This document shows, piece after piece, positions 26,263 to 35,278 of a stretch of DNA of 64,000 nt. Position 1 is the first letter of the stretch. Every line of letters starts with the position of its first letter. Source of the DNA: Brytella acorum (lineage in GTDB: Bacteria > Pseudomonadota > Alphaproteobacteria > Acetobacterales > Acetobacteraceae); the NCBI RefSeq assembly GCF_029309905.1, contig NZ_JARBJP010000002.1, positions 186,001 to 250,000 of the forward strand, given 5' to 3'. The translations under genes and the position numbers were made by a program. The notes below the pieces were generated by a model. The model was not told where the DNA came from and did not search any database. It saw only the letters and a program-made list of their open reading frames with translations.

Positions 26263-26339
26263 CGGGCAGTAGCGCAGCCTGGTAGCGCATCAGTCTGGGG
26301 GACTGGGGGTCGTGGGTTCGAATCCCGCCTGCCCGACCA
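26263..26339 (+). tRNA. tRNA-Pro (anticodon GGG)
   Basis: A 77-base cloverleaf. The acceptor arms CGGGCAG/CTGCCCG pair fully, followed by discriminator A and an encoded CCA. The D arm contains AGCGCAGCCTGGTAGCGC, the anticodon stem TCAGT/ACTGG encloses CTGGGGG with GGG at positions 34-36, and the T arm is GTGGGTTCGAATCCCGC. It reads CCC (and CCU by wobble). No integrase or duplicated 3' end was seen nearby. Confidence 0.96.
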
Positions 26340-26378
26340 TCGTCCTGCGGTTCTTTCATTTAAAATTGCAGATGTAGC

Positions 26379-27509
26379 TTACGCCGTATGTTCGTGAGCG
26401 TCTGAACTCCAGACCCGCCACAGCAGATGCAGTGCTGCCATGATGGCCGGGCCCAGGAACAGGCCGAGCAGGCCCCACGTCTCCACGCCACCCAGAATGC
26501 CCAGAAGCACCCAGAGGAAGGGCATCTGCGTGCTGCCGCCGATCAGGTAGGGACGAATGAAGTGGTCGGCGACGAACACGATGATGGAGCCCACGACGAT
26601 AATGACGACAGCGCCGACAGCGCCTCCCTGCATCAGGGCGAGCAGAGCCGCCAGACAGACCGTGGGGAGCGCCAGGAACGGGATCATGGCGGCAACGGCC
26701 GTGGCGAGGGCGAAAAGCAGCGGTTGCGGGGTGCCTGCGAACATATAGACCGGCGCCATCAGGGCGCCTTCGCCGAGGCCGACGAAAACCAGTCCCGCGA
26801 CGGTCCCGTGGACGGATGTGATCATCTGCCGGGCGATGGATTCGCCGCGTTCGCCGAACGTGCGATGGGAAGCAACCATCAGGCGGCGAATCAGATCGTC
26901 GCCGTCACGCAGCAGGAAGAACAGCGTGACGATCGCGAACAGGAACAGCGTGCCTCGACGCGCAAGCTGGGAGCCGACCTGCCGCGTCACGGCCATGCCG
27001 TGGGTTGCGTCGAAGGAATGAAGCGTCACGGCGAGGTGCTGCTGGTTGGCGAGATTGGTTTCCCACCATGAAGTCACGGCGGCGCGTCCGAACGGCAGGC
27101 GGTTGAGAACCGTCGGGACAGGAATGCCGTTGTGCCGGACGTTGTCGGCCCACATCAGCATGTTCTGGGCTTCTTCGGCGGCCTTGAGAATGGCGACGCC
27201 CATCGGAATCAGGAAAATCAGGGCGATGACCGCCGTGAAGAGCAACGGGACCCAGTCCTTGCGGCCGAAACGCAGTTCGGCGCGGTGATAGAGCGGCCAT
27301 GTGGCGATCGCGAACACGCAGCCCCAGAGAAGGGCCGGCACAAAATTCTTGAGCGTGTAGAGCGCCGCTCCCACAATGAAGACCGCAAGAGCCGCACGCG
27401 CGAAACGTTGTCCGCGTCCAATCGGTCCCCGCGTCGTTCCGTGGCCGCAATCGTCGCTCCAGTCTTCCGGAACGAGGGCGTCTCTTGGCGGTTGGGGTGT
27501 ATCGATCAT
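26379..27509 (-). CDS. AI-2E family transporter (PerM-like permease)
   Basis: A 376-residue inner-membrane protein of the AI-2E/PerM family. Members have been linked to autoinducer export, sodium/proton exchange or general permease roles, so the substrate is not assigned. Two N-terminal helices (about 38-80) are followed by a soluble stretch (about 105-200) and several C-terminal helices containing the family pattern PFLALPTVCLAALLALMQGG and the region ending MPFLWVLLGILGGVETWGLLGLFLGPAIMA. The GTG at 27530 is also in frame, but the ATG at 27509 has GAGGA four bases upstream and is preferred. Confidence 0.86.
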   Translation of the reverse strand: MIDTPQPPRDALVPEDWSDDCGHGTTRGPIGRGQRFARAALAVFIVGAALYTLKNFVPALLWGCVFAIATWPLYHRAELRFGRKDWVPLLFTAVIALIFLIPMGVAILKAAEEAQNMLMWADNVRHNGIPVPTVLNRLPFGRAAVTSWWETNLANQQHLAVTLHSFDATHGMAVTRQVGSQLARRGTLFLFAIVTLFFLLRDGDDLIRRLMVASHRTFGERGESIARQMITSVHGTVAGLVFVGLGEGALMAPVYMFAGTPQPLLFALATAVAAMIPFLALPTVCLAALLALMQGGAVGAVVIIVVGSIIVFVADHFIRPYLIGGSTQMPFLWVLLGILGGVETWGLLGLFLGPAIMAALHLLWRVWSSDAHEHTA

Positions 27510-27632
27510 CAAGTCCTCGTTCCGTGGCACGTCGTCCAGCCTTGAAAGCCGGGCCGTATCAGAAGCTTCATACCACGATAATCACACAAGGTATCGAGTG
27601 TGGTGTGAGGACGGAGATCCTGGCGCGCGCGG

Positions 27633-28076
27633 TCAAAAGCTCTCGCAGCCTGAACTGATGATGAGACCGACGGAATGCTGGGAAAATCGTGTCCGATAAA
27701 CGGCGCGCGCGGCGTCGAGGCGGGCAGCGAGTGTCGGCGAGGGGCGGATGGCGGCCCACACGATGCGGGAGGGTTCGCGATCGGTCTGGCCGGTTCGCGG
27801 ATCTTTCCACGTGCCGTCCGCAGGAATCACGCTGAAGCCGTCAGGCAGGGCGACCGAGAGGACTTCATCGCTGTAATGCTGCCATTCGGCATCGCTGATG
27901 CGGCGGCCATCGTCGCGCATGAGGCCGAACATCAGGCGTATCTGAAGGTCGGGTTTCGCCTGGGTTTGCATGCACAGAGCATGAGGCTCGTCGGGCGTCG
28001 GGGTGCATCCTGCGAGCATGATCGACATGGCGCCGATCAGCCCTGACCATGTCGGCGCTGACAGGCGCGTCCGCAT
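27633..28076 (-). CDS. DUF3574 domain lipoprotein
   Basis: A 147-residue predicted lipoprotein. The signal peptide ends in the lipobox LAGC (Cys24 of MLAGCTPTP). The mature part resembles DUF3574: IRLMFGLMRDDGRRISDAEWQHYSDEVLSVALPDGFSVIPADGTWKDPRTGQTDREPSRIVW. The function is unknown. The start overlaps the stop of the upstream Nudix gene by one base, suggesting cotranscription. Confidence 0.75.
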   Translation of the reverse strand: MRTRLSAPTWSGLIGAMSIMLAGCTPTPDEPHALCMQTQAKPDLQIRLMFGLMRDDGRRISDAEWQHYSDEVLSVALPDGFSVIPADGTWKDPRTGQTDREPSRIVWAAIRPSPTLAARLDAARAVYRTRFSQHSVGLIISSGCESF

Positions 28077-28915
28077 TACGGGGCTTCGTTCAGCGCTGCG
28101 CGCAGCGTGGCGGCCTGCGTCGCAGAAAACAGATCTTTCCGGATAAAGAGGTCGATCAGGACGAGATTGACGTTGAATTTAACCTGCTGGGAATCGCGGA
28201 CCCGTATGAAGGCCTCCTCGAGAGGCACCAGCTCGAAAAACGAGACTTCGCCGTCCGAGGGTTCCGGCTGGAAGTCGGCGGGGAGGTCGAGGTCGTAGCA
28301 ATGCAGCGCATCGCGTCTGAGGCCTTCGGGACGTTCCATCGTGTAATGCAGGATCGAGGCTTCCCGGGCAGCCTGAATGACGCTCAATGGGATGGAGGCT
28401 TCTTCCTCCGCTTCCTTGGCCAAGGCCTCACGCGGCGTCAGTCCGGCACAGACTCCGCCCGCGACGAGGTGGTCGAGCTTTCCCGGGTCCAGGCGCTTCG
28501 TCAGGGAGCGATGGCCCATCCACACATGGACGCCATCGGCTTTCGTGACGAGGCCGTTCAGGTGCACGCCGCGTGCCGCCAGGCCGAGGGGAGGCAGGGC
28601 GCCGCGATCGATCTGTCCGAGCACGGTGCCGTCCGGCGTAAAGACATCGAACAGCTCGTTGTGGGAGCGGTAAAGACCGGCTTCCGCCATTATGCGGCCG
28701 AGCCGTTCGAGCTGGCTGCCCGCGGATATTTCGAAGCCCTCCTCGCCCCGGTGCAGCGGGCTGTCCGGAAGAGCCTGCAACGATGCGGCGAAGCGCGGCG
28801 CGATCCACCCGATCAGCGCGCCTTCACAGTGGAAAGGAACGCGGTCTCCGGGGAGCGACGTGTTATGGCAATGCGCGATATGGGCAAGAAACGGCGCCAG
28901 CGTGAGGTCGGGCAT
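28076..28915 (-). CDS. Nudix hydrolase with N-terminal DUF4743 region
   Basis: A 279-residue protein with an N-terminal DUF4743-type region (about 1-115) and a Nudix domain (about 120-255). The Nudix box is degenerate: GGVCAGLTPREALAKEAEEEASI keeps KE-x2-EE but has Thr where the canonical Gly-Glu glutamate sits. This version is typical of proteins related to the plant/yeast thiamine-pyrophosphokinase-associated Nudix enzymes (YJR142W-like), which act on oxidised thiamine diphosphates. The substrate here is inferred at best. The open frame extends to 29023, but the ATG at 28915 begins the conserved MPDLTLAPFLAHI. Confidence 0.82.
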   Translation of the reverse strand: MPDLTLAPFLAHIAHCHNTSLPGDRVPFHCEGALIGWIAPRFAASLQALPDSPLHRGEEGFEISAGSQLERLGRIMAEAGLYRSHNELFDVFTPDGTVLGQIDRGALPPLGLAARGVHLNGLVTKADGVHVWMGHRSLTKRLDPGKLDHLVAGGVCAGLTPREALAKEAEEEASIPLSVIQAAREASILHYTMERPEGLRRDALHCYDLDLPADFQPEPSDGEVSFFELVPLEEAFIRVRDSQQVKFNVNLVLIDLFIRKDLFSATQAATLRAALNEAP

Positions 28916-29012
28916 GGGAATTGTCCAGAGGTGCCGGTTACAGGATGTCGGTTCGCTATGGCATCGCGCGCCCGCGATTGCAAAGATGGGCATGAGGAAT
29001 GACAGGCGAGGC

Positions 29013-30830
29013 ATGAAAGACAAAACGGAAAAGATCGTTCCAGCGCCTCTCGGACTTCTTCAGGCCTGGCGTCGTCTCCGGCGTGCGGACGGTAGTCGAA
29101 TGGGCATGTTCCGCCTGCTCGTCGGGGTGACGGTCGTTCTGCTGATCGTCGAAAGCCTTGCCCAGCTCGCGCTTCCCTATGTGCTCGGTCGGATGGTCGC
29201 CCGTCTGTCTCCTCCGGTGCAGATCATGACGGTGCCCCTCTGGCTGGTTGCCTCCTATGGCGGGTTGATGCTGTTGCGCAGTCTGGCTTCGAATCTGGAG
29301 GAAGTGGCGTATCAGCCGCTCAGTCAGCGGCTTCAGAAACTGGTTGCGCAGGAGGGGTTGCGTCATGTGCATGGTCTCTCCCTGCGTTTTCATCTGGAGC
29401 GTCAGACGGGTGCGCTCACGCGCGTTCTGGATCGGGGTTCGGACGCGGTGGACACGCTTTTGAGACTGACGATTTTCAATATCGGTCCCGCCATCATGAA
29501 CGTGACGCTGACGCTTGGCGTGGTGGGAGGGGCGTTCGGACTCGAATATGCCTTGCTCATCGGGTTTGGTCTCGCGGCTTACGTACTCATGGCGCGCTGG
29601 TTCGTGCGCAAGCGGGTCGTGGCGCGGCGGGCGCGAAACGATGCCAGCAGCGCCTCGCAGCATCGGTTGATCGACAGTCTGCTCAATTTCGAAGCCGTGC
29701 GGCATTTCGGCAATCAGTCTCACGAATATGTCCGGTTCGGGGAGGCGCGGCGGGCGCTTGAAAAGGCGAACCTGCGCGTGACACACGTGACGGCAGCCTC
29801 TTCGATCACCCAGAACGTCATGATCGCGCTGGTGACGTCCGCGATCTTCTACCTCGCCATGCGCGATGTGCTGGCCCATCGTATCGGCGTGCCGCAATTC
29901 GTGATGATCGGCACCTATCTGCGTTCGCTCTACATGGCGGTCGTATCGCTCAACCAGGTCTATTCAGGATGGCGCAACGCCCGCGTGGATCTGGAAAAAT
30001 GGCTGGAACTCCTGGCACAGGATTCGGAGATCGCCGTACCGGAAGCGCCCGTCCCGGTGCCCACGACGTTCGCGGAAGGGGGCGCGGCGTCTCTCGTCTT
30101 TGACGATGTCAGTTTCGGATATAATGCGCAGCGGCGCATCCTGGATCATGTGAGTTTCGCAGCGGCGCCCGGTCAGCGCATCGGTATCGTCGGGCCGACG
30201 GGGTCGGGAAAATCCACGATCGGAAAGCTTCTCTTTCGCTCCTACGATCCCGATTCCGGCGCCATTCTCTTTGATGGCTGGCCTCTGCCAGAGCTGGATC
30301 CGCAGGACCTGAGAGCCGCCATCGGAATCGTTCCGCAGGATACCCTCCTGTTCAATGATACGATTGCCTACAACATCGCTTACGGAAGCATCGGCGCGAG
30401 CCAGAGCGCGATCGAGGAGGCCGCGCGGGCCGCGGAACTGCATGACTTCATTCATGCGCTTCCCGATGGTTACGAGACGCAGGTCGGCGAACGCGGACTC
30501 AGGCTGTCCGGCGGCGAGAAACAGCGACTGGCCATTGCGCGCGTCATTCTGAAAAATCCCCGCATCCTGCTGCTGGACGAAGCGACCAGCGCACTCGACA
30601 CGCGTACGGAGCGTCGTATTCAGTCCGCGCTGGACGCGCTTTCCCGCGCCCGCACGACGATCACGATCGCGCATCGTCTGTCGACGGTCGTGGAATGTGA
30701 CGAAATCCTTTTGATCGAGAAGGGGCGGGTTGCCGAACGTGGAACGCATACCGAACTGATGCGGCTGGGTGGTGATTATGCGGCCATGTGGCGGGCACAG
30801 TCGCGTGAGTTGCTCCATTCTGCGTGCTGA
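29013..30830 (+). CDS. Atm1/HMT1-type ABC exporter (fused membrane and ATPase domains)
   Basis: A 605-residue half-transporter with a six-helix membrane domain (about 30-330) and a nucleotide-binding domain (about 365-590). Walker A GPTGSGKST is near 394-402, signature LSGGEKQR near 499, Walker B ILLLDEAT near 520 and the H-loop IAHRLSTV near 551. The segment DSLLNFEAVRHFGNQSHEYVRF matches the Atm1 family motif around the glutathione-binding region. Homologues export glutathione-linked compounds for Fe-S assembly or heavy-metal tolerance. The ATG at 29013 is chosen; an in-frame ATG at 28992 is possible. It is divergent from the Nudix gene. Confidence 0.88.
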   Translation: MKDKTEKIVPAPLGLLQAWRRLRRADGSRMGMFRLLVGVTVVLLIVESLAQLALPYVLGRMVARLSPPVQIMTVPLWLVASYGGLMLLRSLASNLEEVAYQPLSQRLQKLVAQEGLRHVHGLSLRFHLERQTGALTRVLDRGSDAVDTLLRLTIFNIGPAIMNVTLTLGVVGGAFGLEYALLIGFGLAAYVLMARWFVRKRVVARRARNDASSASQHRLIDSLLNFEAVRHFGNQSHEYVRFGEARRALEKANLRVTHVTAASSITQNVMIALVTSAIFYLAMRDVLAHRIGVPQFVMIGTYLRSLYMAVVSLNQVYSGWRNARVDLEKWLELLAQDSEIAVPEAPVPVPTTFAEGGAASLVFDDVSFGYNAQRRILDHVSFAAAPGQRIGIVGPTGSGKSTIGKLLFRSYDPDSGAILFDGWPLPELDPQDLRAAIGIVPQDTLLFNDTIAYNIAYGSIGASQSAIEEAARAAELHDFIHALPDGYETQVGERGLRLSGGEKQRLAIARVILKNPRILLLDEATSALDTRTERRIQSALDALSRARTTITIAHRLSTVVECDEILLIEKGRVAERGTHTELMRLGGDYAAMWRAQSRELLHSAC

Positions 30831-30905
30831 GGGGTAGACATGCCCGGGGGGCGCACCCCAACTACGAACAACGTCAAAACATTGGATACAGAAGGACATT
30901 CAGTC

Positions 30906-31229
30906 ATGAACGACGCCGCGAAAGCGTTTGAGCCGGATCGCGCCATCGAGAATGCCGTGCGGGACGATCTCGCGGCGGCATTCGATCCGCAGCAGCCTCA
31001 CATCCCCGACGAACTGCGCAAATGCGGGGCCGTCGTGGACAACGCCATCGAATATATGGTGGGAAAAGATCTGCCACCGGAAATGGTCGCTTCCGCCCTT
31101 CTTGCGGGCAGCCTCGGCATTCTCGCACGTACGTCGGACGCCGCGACCATGGTGCGCATGCTTCAGACTGCCATTTTCAGTATCCAGAATGGTGAATTGA
31201 CACCTCCCGACGACGCGCGCACGCCCTGA
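30906..31229 (+). CDS. Small protein of unknown function downstream of the ABC exporter
   Basis: A 107-residue acidic, soluble, mostly helical protein without signal peptide, cysteine cluster or recognised motif. A middle helix pair (DELRKCGAVVDNAIEYMVGKDLPPEMVASALLAGSLGILARTSDAATMVRMLQTAIFSIQNGEL) looks like a folded domain rather than random frame. The ATG at 30906 has AAGGA upstream; the in-frame ATG at 30840 has no site. It begins 75 bases after the exporter stop. I do not recognise the family. Confidence 0.65.
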   Translation: MNDAAKAFEPDRAIENAVRDDLAAAFDPQQPHIPDELRKCGAVVDNAIEYMVGKDLPPEMVASALLAGSLGILARTSDAATMVRMLQTAIFSIQNGELTPPDDARTP

Positions 31230-31265
31230 TCAGGGCTCAAGCGGCATACGAGGCCGTGTTTCATC

Positions 31266-31294
31266 TTGACGGCTGTTGGCCTCTCCGTCATAAG
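31266..31294 (+). promoter_or_regulatory. Sigma-70-type promoter of rpmB
   Basis: TTGACG and CATAAG are separated by exactly 17 bases, 72 bases before the rpmB start. The -35 box has five of six consensus matches, the -10 box four. Confidence 0.55.
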
Positions 31295-31365
31295 CCGCGC
31301 CTTAACGGATCACCGCAGGCCGGGCGCGTTCTCGGCTGTCACTATCAGTTCCGAGGGTCAATATC

Positions 31366-31668
31366 ATGTCTCGCCGCTGCCATCTTACAGGCAAGGCCGT
31401 GCTGACAGGCAACAATGTCAGCCACGCCAACAACAAATCCCGTCGCCGCTTCCTGCCGAACCTGCAGGATACGACTCTGCTCTCCGATATCCTCGGAACG
31501 GGCGTTCGCATGCGCGTCACGACGCACGGCCTGCGCACGATCGAGCATAACGGCGGTCTTGATGCGTTCCTGCTTGGAACGCCGGATCGCAAGCTGCCGG
31601 TTGAGGCGAAGGTGATCAAGCGTCGCATCCTGCGCGTGCAGGACGCGAAGGCCGCTCAGGCGGTCTGA
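31366..31668 (+). CDS. rpmB: 50S ribosomal protein L28
   Basis: Large-subunit protein of 100 residues. The opening [34 protein letters not shown] is diagnostic, as is the [16 protein letters not shown] region. Alphaproteobacterial L28 has this length, longer than the E. coli form. A promoter is visible upstream. rpmG is not adjacent; fusA follows after 229 bases. Confidence 0.97.
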   Translation: MSRRCHLTGKAVLTGNNVSHANNKSRRRFLPNLQDTTLLSDILGTGVRMRVTTHGLRTIEHNGGLDAFLLGTPDRKLPVEAKVIKRRILRVQDAKAAQAV

Positions 31669-31897
31669 TATCGTGCAGAGGCGGACTGACACCTGCTTCT
31701 GCCGTATCATCAAGAAGATTGGCTTTGTAGCCGTGGTGCCCATGCGTTAAATGCCGGGCCTGCGTGTTCAGCCCTTTTCCGGTCGCTCGGTTTCGTCTGC
31801 CGGTCTTCATTGACGGAGACAGGCGGGCTGCGACGGCCACGGCGAGGTGTTTCAGTGTGATCTGAAGCACCTTCATCGCATTTTTGGAGGTTATTCC

Positions 31898-34006
31898 GTG
31901 TCCGAGAGCAGCAGCATCGAAGAAGCCCAGGCGGCTCTTTCGAAGATCCGCAATATCGGCATCACTGCCCATATCGATGCCGGCAAGACCACGACGACCG
32001 AGCGTATCCTGTACTACACGGGCATGTCGCATCGCATCGGTGAAGTGCACGACGGCAACACCACGACAGATTACATGGCGCAGGAGCGTGAGCGTGGCAT
32101 CACGATCACCTCGGCAGCCGTGACCTGTGAGTGGGAAGGTCACCGCATCAACATCATCGACACGCCGGGCCACATCGACTTCAACATCGAAGTGAACCGT
32201 TCGCTGCGCGTGCTCGACGGCGCGATTTTCGTGATCGAGGGCGTCGCCGGTGTCCAGCCGCAGTCGGAAACCAACTGGCGTCTCGCTGACCGCTATAACG
32301 TTCCCCGCATTATCTTCATCAACAAGCTCGATCGCACGGGTGCGAATTTCGACTATGCCTTCGGCACGCTGAAGGAGAAGCTCGACATCGTCGCCGTGCC
32401 GCTGCAGCTTCCGATCGGCGCGGAAGACAATTTCATCGGCGTGGTCGATCTGGTCGAGATGCGTGCGATCATCTGGGAAGGTGGCGAACTGGGCGCGAAG
32501 TTCCACTACGCCGAAATTCCCGACGACCTGAAGGAGCGTGCCGCCGAGGCTCGTCAGATCCTGCTCGACACCGCGCTCGCGATGGACGACGCGGCGATGG
32601 AAGAATATTTCGAGAAGGGTGACGTGGATGTCGCCACGCTGAAGAAGTGCATCAAGAAGGGTGCGATCAGCGGCGAATTCCGTCCCGTCATGTGCGGCAC
32701 GGCCTTCAAGAACAAGGGCGTCCAGCCGCTGCTCGACGCGGTGATCGACTACCTTCCGGCTCCGAACGAGGTCGAAGGTATCCGCATTGCGCCGCCGGAA
32801 GACGAGGAAGTCGACGAGAACTTCCTGCCGATCGTGCCGGTCGATCCCAATGGCAAGTTCGCGGGCCTCGCCTTCAAGATCATTTCCGACAAATACGGCA
32901 CGCTGACTTTTGTGCGCGTCTATCGCGGCGTTCTGAACTCGGGCGATACGGTTCTGAACACGACGAAGGGGCACAAGGAGCGTGTTGGCCGCATGTTCCA
33001 GATGCACGCCGACAAGCGTCAGGAAGTGAAGTCGGTGGGCGCCGGTGACATCGCCGCCTTCGTCGGCCTCAAGGACACGGTCACGGGCGACACGCTGGCC
33101 GATGCCGCCGATCCGGTGGTTCTGGAGCGCATGCAGTTCCCCGTTCCCGTGATCGACATTTCCGTCGAGCCGAAGACCAAGGACGGCGTCGAGAAGATGA
33201 CGCTGGCCCTGCAGAAGCTCGCCGCCGAGGATCCCTCGCTGCAGCTCAAGACGGATCAGGAAACGGGCCAGACCATCCTGTCCGGCATGGGCGAGCTTCA
33301 TCTCGACATCATCGTCGATCGTCTGCGTCGCGAATACGGCGTCGAGGCGAATGTCGGTGCGCCGCAGGTGGCCTATCGCGAGACGATTTCCCAGCCACAC
33401 ACCGAGACCTACACCCACAAGAAGCAGTCGGGTGGTTCGGGTCAGTTCGCCGAGGTGAAGATCGCCTTCGAACCCGTGGAGCGCAACGCGGGTATTTCGT
33501 TCGAGAACAAGGTCGTCGGTGGCACGGTGCCGAAGGAATATATTCCGGCTGTCGAAAAGGGCATCCGGATGCAGTCCTCGACCGGCGTGCTCGCGGGATT
33601 CCCGACCGTGGACTTCAGGTTCACGCTGCTCGACGGCAAGTACCATGACGTCGACTCGTCGGCCCTCGCTTTCGAAATTGCCGCCAAGGCCTGCTTCCGT
33701 GAAGGCATGAAGAAGGCCGGTCCGGTCATTCTCGAGCCGATCATGGACGTCGAGATCACGACGCCGAACGACCATGTCGGCGACGTGGTGGGCGATCTCA
33801 ACCGTCGTCGTGGCATCATCCAGAACCAGGAAACGGCCGGTTCGACCGTCATGATCCGGGCGCAGGTGCCGCTGAAGGAAATGTTCGGCTACATCTCGCA
33901 TCTGCGTTCGGCCACCAAGGGCCGTGCGTCGTTCACGATGCAGTTCCACCACTACGATCCGGTGCCGCGCAATGTCGCCGAAGAGATCATGGCCAAGTCG
34001 GCCTGA
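31898..34006 (+). CDS. fusA: Elongation factor G
   Basis: GTPase that drives ribosomal translocation and, with RRF, ribosome recycling. The 702-residue protein has G1 [12 protein letters not shown], the switch motif [12 protein letters not shown]3 DTPGHIDF, G4 NKLDRTGA, and domains II-V with the domain IV loop [13 protein letters not shown] and [13 protein letters not shown] near the C-terminus. The GTG at 31898, with GGAGG eight bases before it, is the start; the frame is open to 31847. rpsL, rpsG and tuf are not adjacent, so this fusA is outside a str operon. A strong terminator follows. Confidence 0.96.
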   Translation: MSESSSIEEAQAALSKIRNIGITAHIDAGKTTTTERILYYTGMSHRIGEVHDGNTTTDYMAQERERGITITSAAVTCEWEGHRINIIDTPGHIDFNIEVNRSLRVLDGAIFVIEGVAGVQPQSETNWRLADRYNVPRIIFINKLDRTGANFDYAFGTLKEKLDIVAVPLQLPIGAEDNFIGVVDLVEMRAIIWEGGELGAKFHYAEIPDDLKERAAEARQILLDTALAMDDAAMEEYFEKGDVDVATLKKCIKKGAISGEFRPVMCGTAFKNKGVQPLLDAVIDYLPAPNEVEGIRIAPPEDEEVDENFLPIVPVDPNGKFAGLAFKIISDKYGTLTFVRVYRGVLNSGDTVLNTTKGHKERVGRMFQMHADKRQEVKSVGAGDIAAFVGLKDTVTGDTLADAADPVVLERMQFPVPVIDISVEPKTKDGVEKMTLALQKLAAEDPSLQLKTDQETGQTILSGMGELHLDIIVDRLRREYGVEANVGAPQVAYRETISQPHTETYTHKKQSGGSGQFAEVKIAFEPVERNAGISFENKVVGGTVPKEYIPAVEKGIRMQSSTGVLAGFPTVDFRFTLLDGKYHDVDSSALAFEIAAKACFREGMKKAGPVILEPIMDVEITTPNDHVGDVVGDLNRRRGIIQNQETAGSTVMIRAQVPLKEMFGYISHLRSATKGRASFTMQFHHYDPVPRNVAEEIMAKSA

Positions 34007-34030
34007 TCTCCCTCATCGGGTTCAAATGCA

Positions 34031-34067
34031 AAAGGCGGGTTCCGGAAACGGAACCCGCCTTTTTGTT
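34031..34067 (+). terminator. Rho-independent terminator of fusA
   Basis: A perfect 14-bp stem encloses a GAAA tetraloop and is followed by TTTTGTTG. It begins 25 bases after the fusA stop. Confidence 0.9.
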
Positions 34068-34111
34068 GTGTCGTTCTCCGCTTTGAGAGGAGAGGGGATG
34101 ACCCCCATGCC

Positions 34112-34888
34112 TTATTCGTCGCGTTTCCATCTGTTCAGCGCGAACGGGAAAGGCATCGTGACGTGGGTGATCGCCATGCTGCTCTCGAACACGGCGTCGG
34201 GGGAAAAGGATTTCGGCCTGAAACTGAAATCATAGGGCCTGTCGCCATGATTCTGCACCAGACTGGACCGCTTTCCGTTCTCCACGAGCGTCAGTTCCGC
34301 CTGCGGCGGAAGCGTGACGATGACTGTCTGGGTGTCGGGCGTGAAGGCCGAAAAGACGAAGCCGATGCGGTGATCGATCCGTTCGTCAAGCATGGCCATC
34401 CAGTCGCGTGCCTGACGGTCGGTAAACCGGATGCCGGGGAGCGTATCCAGGCTGGCTGACGCATAAAGTCTGATAGTCTGTCCCGGGGTCAGACCCGCAA
34501 CCACATCGGGATTTTCGTCGAGCAGGGACCTGTCTTCCGGCAGGACGAAGTCGTTGCCGCCATCGGGGAACAGGGACACATGCCCGCGCTTTGCGCGCAG
34601 GAAGATATGCGCGGCTTCGGGCATGCGGTCCCCCGGTTCGAGAACGGCGCGGACATGCAGGTGAAGGCCGCTGGGTGCGCCGTTCTTCAGATCGATGCTG
34701 TCCATGCTGCTCTGCATCCGCGCAAAATTGGACACGGTCACGAAATGATAGGTGCCCGTGACCGAGATATTTTCCGCACAGGATGGCGGCGCGAACGTTG
34801 CAATGGCGGCGAGAGCGGCCAGGGATGGGAACAGCGCGGGGTATCGTGCCGGGCGTTTACCGGATGGCGCCATTTTCGTGGTGTCCAT
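34112..34888 (-). CDS. Putative exported protein of unknown function
   Basis: A 258-residue protein with a basic N-terminus and a hydrophobic stretch (PALFPSLAALAAIATFAPPSCAE) that looks like a Sec signal peptide cleaved near residue 38. The mature part is mixed beta-rich sequence (ENISVTGTYHFVTVSNFARMQSS; QTIRLYASASLDTLPGIRFTDRQARDWMAML; VIVTLPPQAELTLVENGKRSSL) with no motif I recognise. A periplasmic location is inferred. It stands alone between fusA's terminator and a small membrane protein on the same strand. Confidence 0.7.
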   Translation of the reverse strand: MDTTKMAPSGKRPARYPALFPSLAALAAIATFAPPSCAENISVTGTYHFVTVSNFARMQSSMDSIDLKNGAPSGLHLHVRAVLEPGDRMPEAAHIFLRAKRGHVSLFPDGGNDFVLPEDRSLLDENPDVVAGLTPGQTIRLYASASLDTLPGIRFTDRQARDWMAMLDERIDHRIGFVFSAFTPDTQTVIVTLPPQAELTLVENGKRSSLVQNHGDRPYDFSFRPKSFSPDAVFESSMAITHVTMPFPFALNRWKRDE

Positions 34889-34955
34889 AGACCGACCTCT
34901 GCTTTCTGCTTTTCCATGCCGGGTCGCGAGTGCCCGATCATGGGCCGCGGGCGGC

Positions 34956-35210
34956 TCAGTCCGCCCGATTGCCGATCACCGTGCGATAGATCGCCAGCAG
35001 GACGACGGCGCCGACGATCGACGCCAGGAATCCTGCTGGCTGGCCGGGGGCGTAGAAATGGAGTTTCGCGCCCGCCCATGAGGCCACGAACGATCCTGCG
35101 ATGCCGAGAATGATCGTGACGATGAAACCGGCGGCGTCACGACCGGGCATGATGGCGCGCGCGATCAGGCCGACGAAGAAACCGACGAGGAGTGTCCAGA
35201 GAAGATGCAT
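34956..35210 (-). CDS. GlsB/YeaQ/YmgE-type small membrane protein
   Basis: An 84-residue, very hydrophobic inner-membrane protein of the transglycosylase-associated (GlsB/YeaQ/YmgE) family, often induced by stress. It shows LLWTLLVGFFVGLIARAIMPGRDAAGFIVTIILGIAGSFVASWAGAKL and a last helix with FLASIVGAVVLLAIYRTVIG. The conserved GLIARAIMPGRD and GIAGSFVA patterns are clear. The ATG at 35210 is the family start, although the frame is open to 35255. Confidence 0.9.
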   Translation of the reverse strand: MHLLWTLLVGFFVGLIARAIMPGRDAAGFIVTIILGIAGSFVASWAGAKLHFYAPGQPAGFLASIVGAVVLLAIYRTVIGNRAD

Positions 35211-35278
35211 GGGCGATCCTGAATGATGTGGAGGGCCGGAGTGGCCCTCGCACATCTTAACGGATTATGACCCGCACT

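Noticed and set aside
26263-26339. tRNA-Pro as an integration site
   Set aside because: No integrase, no repeated 3' tRNA end and only core genes on both sides.
31616-33952. A 778-residue open frame on the minus strand opposite fusA
   Set aside because: It is the mirror of a strongly biased, GC-rich gene. The translation is rich in His, Arg, Asp and Val with no domain, while the plus strand encodes intact EF-G.
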